In this document: positions 53,965 through 63,059 of the stretch, piece by piece
Numbering within the stretch: position 1 is the first letter of the stretch
How the letters are laid out: each line of letters begins with the position of its first letter
Source of the DNA: Bacteroidota bacterium
GTDB lineage: Bacteria > Bacteroidota > Bacteroidia > Bacteroidales > JAGNHN01
Length of the DNA: 64,000 bases
NCBI GenBank assembly: GCA_022710185.1
Contig: JAKLHK010000013.1
Span: 1-64,000 of the forward strand
Reading direction: 5' to 3'
Notes under the pieces: generated by a model
Databases searched by the model: none
What the model saw: only the letters and a program-made list of their open reading frames with translations
Told to the model about the DNA's origin: nothing
Program-made: the position numbers and the translations under genes

Positions 53965-56900
53965 ATGAGAAAAGCCCTCATTCTGTGCTTATTCCTCGGA
54001 CTGTACCTTTTTGTTGACGGGCAGAACGCCACCGTACGTCTGAAAGTATTTCTCCAGGGAGCATATGCCGGCAATGGTACGATGAACAACCTGCTGAACG
54101 CGGGGAACAGGTTGCCCCTGGCTCAACCGTACAACACTCCGATCTGGAACTATGACGGCAGCGAGAACCTCAGCAGTATCCCCGCACAAATGGTGGACTG
54201 GGTGCTGGTGGACCTGAGAACGGCCCCCGACACCGCCATCGCCCGTAAGGCCCTGGTGTTGTACACCGATGGAACGATCAGGGACCTGCAGGGCGATACC
54301 GACCTGAGCTTCAGTGTGCCCCCGGGCAGTTATTATGTGGCGGTGATGCACCGTTCCCACCTCAGCGTTATGACGGCATCGAAGGTCAGCACCTCATCCG
54401 CAGGGCTGATCGACTTCACGGATACTGCATCCACACCCGTGTATGGGCGCTGCCTGATGCAATTGGCCGGAGGGGCCGAGGGCATGATTGCCGGGGACAT
54501 CAACCACGATAAAACGATCAAATACAGCGGTTCGGGCAACGACCGCGTACTTATCCTGCAGCGCATCATGAGCGTGCTGGGCGGGGGTTCCATCACGAGC
54601 ATCATCAACGGGTATTACAAGGAAGACCTGCGCATGGACGGCAACGTGAAGTACAGCGGGGGTGGGAACGACCCTTCCCTGATCATACAGAACCTTATCG
54701 GGTTGACGGGCAGCTCCGCCATCACGGTCACTTTCACCGGCCCAGTGCCCCATGCCGTGTTCGTGCCCTATGTCAATCCGGGATTCCAGAACTGCGGCGA
54801 TCTTCTGACCGACTCCAGGGACGGACAGCAATACCCTACGGTGCTGATTGGTAACCAGTGCTGGATGGCAAGTAACCTCAACGTCGGTGATATGGTCAAC
54901 AGCCAGTATACGGCACAATCACATTCCGAACTCACCAACAATGGAACCCCGGAGAAATACTGCTACAACAACGACTCAGTGATGTGCACTCAATATGGAG
55001 GGCTCTATGGTTGGGATGAGCTTATGGACTATGGACTAACCGCGGGGGCAAAAGGGATTTGTCCCGACGGCTGGCATGTTCCGACAGACGATGAGTGGAA
55101 ACTCCTGGAAGGCAACACTGATACGCAGTTCGGCGTTGGGAATGCCGTATGGAACAATACCGTGTGGAGAGGTTTCGACGCAGGCAAGCGATTGAAAAAA
55201 GCCGGGAGTACTCACTGGTCGGCCAGCAATAATGGGACGGATGCCCTGGGTTTCACAGCAGTGGGTGGAGGGGACCGGGCCCCTACCGGCAGTTTTGAGA
55301 TGCTCAACAGTTATGGACACTACTGGACCTCCAGCCCGGGAACTGGCAGTACTGCCTGGGTTAGGAGTATGTACAGCAGTTACGGGGAAATTTACCGTGG
55401 AACGGCTAACCGACTGGATGCCTATTCCGTTCGTTGCCTCATGGACACCATTCCATGCTCCCCCCTCCCCGACCAGGCGAATGCCGGAGCAGACACCTTC
55501 AATGTTCCCGCAACAAGCGTTCAGCTTCAGGCCAATGCTCCCAGCGCCGGCAGCGGCAGCTGGACGATCGTCAGCGGGACGGGAGGGAGCTTCGCCGACA
55601 GCACCGGCGCTACCACCCTGTTCACCGGATCGGCAGGGGAGTCTTACATTCTGGCATGGACCATCACCACCCTATGCGGCAGCAGCAGCGACAGCCTCGC
55701 GATCAGCTTGGCCCCTCCAGTGGTATGCGACGATACGCTGACAGACATCCGCGATGGACAGAAATACCCCATAGTACAAATCGGGAACCAGTGTTGGATG
55801 GGGAAGAACTTGAACTATGGATTGAAGATTGACAGCGAATACCTTGGATACAGCCACAGTCTGCAGTCGAACAACATGGTTCCGGAGAAGTACTGCTATA
55901 ACAATGATGAGGCCTTATGTACGATCTACGGTGGGTTGTATGAATGGGGGGAAGCCATGGATTATCAGACTACACCGGGTAGCAGGGGATTATGCCCGGA
56001 AGGCTGGCGTGTCCCAACTGACCAGGAATGGGATATCCTGACCGATTTTCTTGGGGGGGCCTCCGTGGCCGGCGGCAAGCTTAAGGACACGGGCCTGACC
56101 TACTGGAACAGCCCAAATACCGGGGCCACCAACATCACCGGTTTCAGCGCAAGAGGGGCCGCTTACCGCATGTACAACGGCAGCTTCAACAATCTGAAGA
56201 ACTATACCTATTTCTACACTTCGAACGATACCAATGGAATGGGGATCACCCGAACCCTTTATTCTTTCAACGAAATCATCCACCGCAATATCAACAACAA
56301 GAGCAACGGGTTGTCTGTGCGCTGTATACAGGATTTTACGCCGGGATGTGCCCCCCAGCCCGATCCGGCCCATGCCGGCACGGACACTTTTAATGTTCCT
56401 GCTGCCAGCATTTTACTGCAAGGCAACCTCCCCATTGAAGGCCAAGGTCATTGGATCATTGTCAGCGGCAATGGCGGTATCCTGGCCGACAGCACCCAAC
56501 CCAACACCCTATTTAGTGGGATTCCAGGGGAGGAGTATTTGCTTGCTTGGATTATCTCCAATGCCTGCGGGTACAATACTTCTATTGTGAGGATCAGCTT
56601 CGCCACGGCCATGCCTTTCACTTGCGGGGATACTTTGACAGACCTCCGCGATGGCCGGCATTACCCCACCACCCAGATCGGGAACCAGTGCTGGATGGCC
56701 GCCAATCTGGACATTGGCACTATGGTTCCAGGCTCCTCTGACCAGCAGAACAATGGAGTAGTGGAAAAGTATTGCTATGCGGACCTCACCGCAAACTGCG
56801 CTACTTATGGAGGACTATACCAGTGGGGAGAGCTCATGACCTACGATTCGGCCAACGGGGGTCGCGGACTATGCCCGGAAGGCTGGCATGTGCCCACGGA

Positions 56901-59900
56901 CCACGAATGGACCGCCATGACCCTGATCCTGGACCCGGGCGTCGATTCCCTGATTCTGGGCTACAGCGGGACCGATGCCGGCGGCAAAATGAAGGCAACA
57001 GGTTCGGCCCATTGGACCGCCCCCAATTTCGGGGCGACCAATTACAGCGGGTTCAGTGCCTACGGCAGCGGAGTGCGCAACCAGAACAGCGCTTTTGAAC
57101 ATCTGAATAACTTTACGTTCTTCTGGTCATCTTCCCTGGACAACGGCACCTATCCCATCACCCGGTACCTGTATTACAACTATGCCTATGTGGGCCGGGG
57201 CCTCGACAACTACTTCAATCTGGGCTTCTCGGTGCGCTGCGTGCACGACAGCGCATTCGTCTGCACTCCCCAGCCGGATCAGGCCAACGCCGGCCCCGAC
57301 ACCGTACTGAGCACTGGGAACACATACGCCCTTCAAGGCAATCCACCGGTAGCGGGTTTAGGGCGCTGGACCATCACCGGGGGCGCCGGGGGGCATTTTG
57401 CCGACAGCAGCCAATACAATACCCTGTTCACCGGCCAGGCCGGTCAGAGCTATACCCTGGCCTGGAGCATTTCCAACCTGTGCGGCCGCAGCCTTGACCT
57501 GGTCAACCTCAGCTTCAGCGGTGCTCAGCCCTTCCAGCAGTGCGGAGATACGCTTATCGATGCCCGCGACCTGCAGCAGTATCCAACCGTGCAGGTCGGC
57601 ACCCAGTGCTGGATGGCTAAAAACCTGAATGTCGGGAATATGATCCTGGGGCTTTCCGATCCAGGCAACAACAGCCTGATTGAAAAGTACTGCTTTGTGA
57701 ACAACACCGCCAATTGCACGGAGCATGGCGGCCTCTACCAATGGGGCGAGATGATGGCCTATACCACGGTGGAAGGCAGCCAGGGGATCTGCCCTGAAGG
57801 TTGGAAACTGCCCAACGTGGCCGACTGGCAGGCGCTGATCGGATTTGCCGGAGGAACGGCAGTGGCCGGGGGAAACCTGAAAGAGACAGGAACCGCACAC
57901 TGGCAGAGTCCCAATACCGGGGCTTCCAATTCCTTCAGTTTCACTGCACTCCCGGGTGGCCGGAGGGAATCGAAAGGGGGATTCAACTTCCTCGACAGCG
58001 AGGGTAATTTCTGGACATCCAGCCTGAACGGTTCTTCAGCCAAAGCATTCACGATCTATCATAACTCCGCGGGCATCAGTGAACTGAGCTTCGCCCAGAC
58101 CCTGGGGCATTCCGTCCGCTGCATACAGGATACCGTCCTGCCCTGCATCCCCCCTCCCGATCAGGCGAATGCCGGACCTGATACATTCAACATTCCCGGA
58201 ACCACGTTGGCACTTCAAGCCAATGCTCCCAGCGCCGGAACAGGTAAGTGGATGATCGTCAGCGGTACAGGCGGCTCCTTTGCCGACAGTTCCAACGCTA
58301 CTACCCTCTTCACCGGACTGGCCGGCAGCGCCTATGAGCTGTCCTGGACCATCACCACCCCCTGCGGCAGCAGCAGCGACAGTGTAAAGATCAGTTTCGC
58401 CCTCCCACCCATCCTCTGCGGGGATACCCTGACCGATGCCCGGGATGGCCAGAAATATCCGATCGTGCAAATCGGCAACCAGTGCTGGATGGGACGCAAC
58501 CTGAATATCGGGGTGAAAGTTAACAGCAGCAACCTGGGTTACATCCACTCGGATGTGGCCGATAATCTGGTCGTTGAGAAGTACTGCTATGGGAATGATG
58601 AAGCCAACTGCGATATCTACGGAGGCCTGTACGATTGGAATGAGGCTATGGATTACCAGACCATACAGGGCAGCAAGGGGATTTGTCCAGCAGGGTGGCA
58701 TATCCCTTCCGATGCGGAATGGACCGTACTATCAGATTTTCTCGGCGGGGAACAGGTAGCCGGGGGCAAGATGAAAGAAGCCGGGACCGCACACTGGACA
58801 TCTCCCAATGAAATGGCCAGCAACAGCAGCGGCTTCACAGGATTGGGTGCCGGCTATCGCTATTACTACAACGGCACATTTCAAAACCTCCTGTCTTTCG
58901 CCTATTTCTGGACATCAAGTATTGACACCAGCGGACTTCTACTGACCCGCACACTGATCCATTTCTGGGAACCCCTGGTACGCAACACAAACGATGCAAG
59001 CGCTGGCAATTCTGTGCGCTGCCTGATGGATACCCATCCGGCCTGCGCCCCCCAGCCCGATCCGGCTGATGCCGGGCCTGATCAGCTGCAGTTACAAGGT
59101 ACCAGCGCCATGCTGGCAGCCAACCAGCCAGTAAACGGCAGCGGACATTGGCAAATATATAGTGGCCAGGGAGGCAGCATCTCCGACAGTTCGTTGAATA
59201 CATCGGTTTTCACCGGCACCGCGGGGGAGACCTATCAACTTGCCTGGATTATCCAGAATGCCTGCGGATACACCAGTGACCTGGTGAACATCAGTTTTGC
59301 CCCCCCGGCCCTATTCCCCTGCGGAGATACGCTGAGCGATAGCCGGGACGGACAATACTACCCCACGACCCAGATCGGTGTACGCTGCTGGATGGCAAAG
59401 AACCTGAATATCGGAAGCTACACCTATAGTCAGCATACCGGGAATTTACACAGCGATGTAAGCGATAACGGAACCATTGAAAAGTATTGTTACCAGAATA
59501 TCCCGGACAACTGCCAGGCCTACGGAGGGTTGTATGACTGGAACGAAGCGATGGCCTACACCACCCTGGAAGGAACCCAGGGGATCTGTCCTCCCGGCTG
59601 GCATATCCCCACAGACAGCGAATGGTCCGAAGCGGAAGCTGTACTTGGCGGTGCCGACATCGCCGGAGGCCACCTGAAGGAAACGGGGACCAGCCATTGG
59701 GCAGGTCCCAATACCGGCGCCAGCAACCTGAGCGGGTTCACCGCCCTGCCCGGGGGCTACCGCTACTTCGACGGGAGCTTCTCCGAACTGGGCTCCTATG
59801 GCGATCACATCTCCTCCACCCTGTATTCGTCTGACTATTTCTACCACCGGGGCCTGTACGAGGACAACGACGACTTGTACCGTGGGCTCGAATTCCTCTC

Positions 59901-62607
59901 CAACGGGGTCAGCATCCGCTGCATAGCCGATAGTTCATACCCTTGCAACGATGCCCCGGATCCGGCCGATGCCGGTCCCGACAGCCTGAATATTACCGGA
60001 GGGACCATCACCCTTCAGGCCAGCACGCCTGCACAGGGGGTGGGTCGATGGACCGTGATTTCAGGTCAGGGTGGTAGCTTCGCCGACCACACCCTCCCGG
60101 GCACCCTTTTCACCGGTCAGGCAGGAAAATCCTATTCCCTGGCATGGACCGTAAGCACCCCCTGCGGAAGCGATTCAGATAGTGTGGAGATCAGCTTTGC
60201 CACTCCCCCTTCCTTGTGCGCCGACAGCCTCACTGATGTCCGTGATGGACAAGTGTACCCTGTGGTGGAGATCGGAGGCCGCTGCTGGATGGGCCGTAAC
60301 CTCAACTACGGGGTCATGGCCACCAGCATATATACGGGAACCGTCCATAAGGATGTGGCCAACGACGGGATCATCGAGAAATACTGCTACAATAACGATC
60401 CTGCCCAATGCGAGATATACGGGGGGCTCTACGACTGGGACGAAGCCATGGCATACCTCTGGACGGAGGGCGTACAGGGCGCCTGTCCGGCCGGATGGCA
60501 TCTGCCGTCCTTTGACGAATGGTCCGGCCTGGTCAATGTAGCCGGGGGGGAGACCCGTGCCGGGGGAATACTGAAGGAGAACGGATTCGCCCATTGGCTG
60601 AGTCCGAATGCCGGGGCAACCGATAGCCTGGGCTTCGCTGCGCTCCCGGGCAGTGCCCGCTATGCCGATGGGATATTCAGTGTGCCCTATGCCCAAGGGC
60701 TCTTCTGGTCATCCACCCAACCAATTGATCAGCAGCCCTATATGCTACTTATGATCTACGACGACAGCATAGCCGCCATATTCGGCTATGGTCGCGAGAA
60801 CGGATTAAGTGTACGCTGTGTCCAGGATACCCTTCCGGCCTGCACCCCCCTGCCTGATCCTGCCAACGCCGGTCCGGACCAGATCAACATACCGGGAACA
60901 AGCATGCACCTGCAAGGGAATGCCCCCAGCCAGGGAAGTGGGGTCTGGCGCATCGTGTCCGGAACGGGCGGCAGCCTGGCCGACAGCACCTCGCCTGGCA
61001 GCCTGTTCACCGGGGTAGCCAACGAATGGTACGAGCTCACCTGGACCACCTTTACCTCCTGTGCGTACAGCAGGGACAAGGTCTACCTCAACTTCAGCGG
61101 AGCATTACCGTTCAGCTGCGGCGACAGCCTGACAGATACCCGGGACGGCCAGGTATACTCTACGGTACAGATCGGCAGCCAGTGCTGGATGGCCAGGAAC
61201 CTGAACATCGGCAGCCTGGTACCTTCCACCATCACCTATTCCACGCATACTGACGTAAGCAACAACGGGGTCATCGAGAAGTACTGCTACGAAAACGCCG
61301 ATAGCAATTGTCTCGTTTTCGGAGGGTTGTATGACTGGAACGAAATGATGGGCTATGACACTACCCCCGGCGTCCAGGGCATCTGCCCGGATGGCTGGCA
61401 CGTGCCCACGGTACCGGACTGGGACCTGCTGAGCCTCTACCTTGGAGGGGATGCCATGGCCGGCGGGATGCTGAAAGACACGGGCACCGCGCTCTGGACC
61501 ACTCCGAACCAGGATGCCACCAACAGCTATGGATTCTCAGCTATCCCCGGGGGCAACCGGGATCCCGGCGGGTTCTTCAGTAACCAGGGCTACAATACCA
61601 CCTTCTGGGTAGCCAAGGAAGCCGCCGCGCTCTATGCCGGATACCGTGACATCGGTTTCAACAGCGGATGGCTTGTCAGCAGCACCCATCCCAAAGAGTA
61701 TGGGTTCAGCGTGCGATGCATCAGCAATAACACCCTGCCTTGCAGCCCACAGCCCGACCAGGCCAATGCCGGTACGGACACCTTCAACATCCCCGGGACC
61801 TCCTTCAGCCTGCAGGCCAGCACGCCATCGAATGGCAGCGGACAGTGGTCGATCCTGATTGGCCAGGGAGCTAGCTTCACCGACGACAGCCAGCCCAATG
61901 CCACGTTCTCCGGGAACGCCGGGGAGGCCTATACCCTGGTTTGGACCGTGAGCACCGGCTGCGGATCCACCGTGGACACCCTCAACCTCAGTTTCGCCGC
62001 ACCAGCATTCAACTGCGGGGATAACTTCACGGATGCCCGCGACAGTCAGGTATATCCAACCGTAGTGGTTGGAAGCCAATGCTGGATGGCGAAGAATCTC
62101 AATGTCGGAACACAGATCGCATCCATTATCGGACAAAGTGACAACGGGACTGCAGAAAAGTACTGCTATCAGAACAATGCCTCACATTGTGATGTATACG
62201 GCGGGCTGTACGAATGGAACGAGATGATGAATTACTCCAGCAACGAAGGGGCTCAGGGCCTGTGCCCCGTCGGTTGGCATGTGCCCTCCGATGCGGAATG
62301 GAGCACCCTGGAATCCTCCCTGGGCGGAGTGAGCGTCGCCGGGGGAAGACTGAAGGAAATGGGAACAGCCCATTGGCTATCCCCAAATACAAATGCCAGC
62401 AATTCCGTGGGAATGACCATGTTGCCGGGCGGTTATGAATACAATAGCAGTTTCGGCAATCTGGGGAACCGCTCCTATGTATGGACATCCACCTCCTACG
62501 ATTCGGTGACTTCCTGGATGCGCAGTCAGTACTTCAATTTTGCCACCAGCGGCAGGAATACCGGAAACCGGGGAAGTGGCTTCAGCGTGCGCTGCCTTAA
62601 GAACTGA
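53965..62607 (+). CDS. Giant exported protein with nine FISUMP domains
   Basis: This 2880-residue protein has a signal peptide (1 to about 19). An N-terminal region follows with a dockerin-like or calcium-loop pair (about 176-243; AGDINHDKTIKYSGSGND, then EDLRMDGNVKYSGGGND). Then come nine Fibrobacter-succinogenes-major-paralogous (FISUMP) domains starting near nt 54790, 55726, 56620, 57538, 58417, 59320, 60217, 61117 and 62014, spaced 879-936 bp apart. Each opens CGDTLTDxRDGQxYPTVQIGNQCWM and ends SVRC. Eight Ig-like spacers of about 90 residues beginning PQPDQANAGPD separate them. Frames (GICPxGWHxPTDxEW, AGGxLKExGTAHW) are conserved while the WTSS-to-SVRC segment varies most. It ends inside the last FISUMP without a recognisable T9SS sorting domain. 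FISUMP belongs to the C-type-lectin-like fold as I recall, so surface binding is plausible; the ligand is unknown. Confidence 0.88.
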   Translation: MRKALILCLFLGLYLFVDGQNATVRLKVFLQGAYAGNGTMNNLLNAGNRLPLAQPYNTPIWNYDGSENLSSIPAQMVDWVLVDLRTAPDTAIARKALVLYTDGTIRDLQGDTDLSFSVPPGSYYVAVMHRSHLSVMTASKVSTSSAGLIDFTDTASTPVYGRCLMQLAGGAEGMIAGDINHDKTIKYSGSGNDRVLILQRIMSVLGGGSITSIINGYYKEDLRMDGNVKYSGGGNDPSLIIQNLIGLTGSSAITVTFTGPVPHAVFVPYVNPGFQNCGDLLTDSRDGQQYPTVLIGNQCWMASNLNVGDMVNSQYTAQSHSELTNNGTPEKYCYNNDSVMCTQYGGLYGWDELMDYGLTAGAKGICPDGWHVPTDDEWKLLEGNTDTQFGVGNAVWNNTVWRGFDAGKRLKKAGSTHWSASNNGTDALGFTAVGGGDRAPTGSFEMLNSYGHYWTSSPGTGSTAWVRSMYSSYGEIYRGTANRLDAYSVRCLMDTIPCSPLPDQANAGADTFNVPATSVQLQANAPSAGSGSWTIVSGTGGSFADSTGATTLFTGSAGESYILAWTITTLCGSSSDSLAISLAPPVVCDDTLTDIRDGQKYPIVQIGNQCWMGKNLNYGLKIDSEYLGYSHSLQSNNMVPEKYCYNNDEALCTIYGGLYEWGEAMDYQTTPGSRGLCPEGWRVPTDQEWDILTDFLGGASVAGGKLKDTGLTYWNSPNTGATNITGFSARGAAYRMYNGSFNNLKNYTYFYTSNDTNGMGITRTLYSFNEIIHRNINNKSNGLSVRCIQDFTPGCAPQPDPAHAGTDTFNVPAASILLQGNLPIEGQGHWIIVSGNGGILADSTQPNTLFSGIPGEEYLLAWIISNACGYNTSIVRISFATAMPFTCGDTLTDLRDGRHYPTTQIGNQCWMAANLDIGTMVPGSSDQQNNGVVEKYCYADLTANCATYGGLYQWGELMTYDSANGGRGLCPEGWHVPTDHEWTAMTLILDPGVDSLILGYSGTDAGGKMKATGSAHWTAPNFGATNYSGFSAYGSGVRNQNSAFEHLNNFTFFWSSSLDNGTYPITRYLYYNYAYVGRGLDNYFNLGFSVRCVHDSAFVCTPQPDQANAGPDTVLSTGNTYALQGNPPVAGLGRWTITGGAGGHFADSSQYNTLFTGQAGQSYTLAWSISNLCGRSLDLVNLSFSGAQPFQQCGDTLIDARDLQQYPTVQVGTQCWMAKNLNVGNMILGLSDPGNNSLIEKYCFVNNTANCTEHGGLYQWGEMMAYTTVEGSQGICPEGWKLPNVADWQALIGFAGGTAVAGGNLKETGTAHWQSPNTGASNSFSFTALPGGRRESKGGFNFLDSEGNFWTSSLNGSSAKAFTIYHNSAGISELSFAQTLGHSVRCIQDTVLPCIPPPDQANAGPDTFNIPGTTLALQANAPSAGTGKWMIVSGTGGSFADSSNATTLFTGLAGSAYELSWTITTPCGSSSDSVKISFALPPILCGDTLTDARDGQKYPIVQIGNQCWMGRNLNIGVKVNSSNLGYIHSDVADNLVVEKYCYGNDEANCDIYGGLYDWNEAMDYQTIQGSKGICPAGWHIPSDAEWTVLSDFLGGEQVAGGKMKEAGTAHWTSPNEMASNSSGFTGLGAGYRYYYNGTFQNLLSFAYFWTSSIDTSGLLLTRTLIHFWEPLVRNTNDASAGNSVRCLMDTHPACAPQPDPADAGPDQLQLQGTSAMLAANQPVNGSGHWQIYSGQGGSISDSSLNTSVFTGTAGETYQLAWIIQNACGYTSDLVNISFAPPALFPCGDTLSDSRDGQYYPTTQIGVRCWMAKNLNIGSYTYSQHTGNLHSDVSDNGTIEKYCYQNIPDNCQAYGGLYDWNEAMAYTTLEGTQGICPPGWHIPTDSEWSEAEAVLGGADIAGGHLKETGTSHWAGPNTGASNLSGFTALPGGYRYFDGSFSELGSYGDHISSTLYSSDYFYHRGLYEDNDDLYRGLEFLSNGVSIRCIADSSYPCNDAPDPADAGPDSLNITGGTITLQASTPAQGVGRWTVISGQGGSFADHTLPGTLFTGQAGKSYSLAWTVSTPCGSDSDSVEISFATPPSLCADSLTDVRDGQVYPVVEIGGRCWMGRNLNYGVMATSIYTGTVHKDVANDGIIEKYCYNNDPAQCEIYGGLYDWDEAMAYLWTEGVQGACPAGWHLPSFDEWSGLVNVAGGETRAGGILKENGFAHWLSPNAGATDSLGFAALPGSARYADGIFSVPYAQGLFWSSTQPIDQQPYMLLMIYDDSIAAIFGYGRENGLSVRCVQDTLPACTPLPDPANAGPDQINIPGTSMHLQGNAPSQGSGVWRIVSGTGGSLADSTSPGSLFTGVANEWYELTWTTFTSCAYSRDKVYLNFSGALPFSCGDSLTDTRDGQVYSTVQIGSQCWMARNLNIGSLVPSTITYSTHTDVSNNGVIEKYCYENADSNCLVFGGLYDWNEMMGYDTTPGVQGICPDGWHVPTVPDWDLLSLYLGGDAMAGGMLKDTGTALWTTPNQDATNSYGFSAIPGGNRDPGGFFSNQGYNTTFWVAKEAAALYAGYRDIGFNSGWLVSSTHPKEYGFSVRCISNNTLPCSPQPDQANAGTDTFNIPGTSFSLQASTPSNGSGQWSILIGQGASFTDDSQPNATFSGNAGEAYTLVWTVSTGCGSTVDTLNLSFAAPAFNCGDNFTDARDSQVYPTVVVGSQCWMAKNLNVGTQIASIIGQSDNGTAEKYCYQNNASHCDVYGGLYEWNEMMNYSSNEGAQGLCPVGWHVPSDAEWSTLESSLGGVSVAGGRLKEMGTAHWLSPNTNASNSVGMTMLPGGYEYNSSFGNLGNRSYVWTSTSYDSVTSWMRSQYFNFATSGRNTGNRGSGFSVRCLKN

Positions 62608-62634
62608 CCGGCATTGTCCCATTTTAACGATCTT

Positions 62635-62672
62635 TGGCCGGGTGGACGAATTTTCACACCCGGCCATTTTTT
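62635..62672 (+). terminator. Terminator after the FISUMP giant, touching the next start codon
   Basis: TGGCCGGGTG (62635-62644) and CACCCGGCCA (62657-62666) are a perfect 10-bp stem with a 12-nt loop, followed by TTTTTT. The ATG of the next gene is at 62673. Confidence 0.88.
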
Positions 62673-63059
62673 ATGACAAACTCTGTAGATCAATATATTG
62701 CAGCCCAGACTAATGAAGCGCAAGCGCTCCTGGAACGGGTGCGTGGACTGGTTAAAGGGCTGGCTGCGGACGCTGAGGAAACGATCAGCTATGGAATGCC
62801 AGCCTTCAAACTGAATGGGCGCATCCTCCTGTATTACGCGGCACACAGCCGTCACATCGGGCTCTACCCCAGCGGTTCGGGCATCCTCCGCTTCAGTGCC
62901 CGCTTCGACGCCCTGGGGCTGAAATGGTCGAAAGGCGCTGTGCAGCTGCCGCTGGAACGCCCCATTCCGGAGGACCTGGTGAGCGAACTGATCCTGTTCA
63001 GGGCGGAGGAAAACCGGATGAAGCCTACCCCTGGACGAAAACCCCGAAGGACAGGATGA
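62673..63059 (+). CDS. DUF1801 family protein (YdhG-like)
   Basis: This 128-residue cytoplasmic protein has the DUF1801 pattern: DQYIAAQTNEAQALLERVRGLVK, then ETISYGMPAFKLNGRILLYYAA, then HIGLYPSGSGILRF. The function of the family is unknown. The chosen ATG follows the terminator directly; the frame continues upstream only through the hairpin. Its stop overlaps the start of the next gene (ATGA at 63056-63059). Confidence 0.88.
   Translation: MTNSVDQYIAAQTNEAQALLERVRGLVKGLAADAEETISYGMPAFKLNGRILLYYAAHSRHIGLYPSGSGILRFSARFDALGLKWSKGAVQLPLERPIPEDLVSELILFRAEENRMKPTPGRKPRRTG

Noticed and set aside
53965-62607. Diversity-generating retroelement with this gene as target
   Set aside because: FISUMP has a lectin-like fold and variable segments, but no reverse transcriptase or template repeat was seen in the window, and the variation is between tandem copies, not adenine-specific as far as I can tell.
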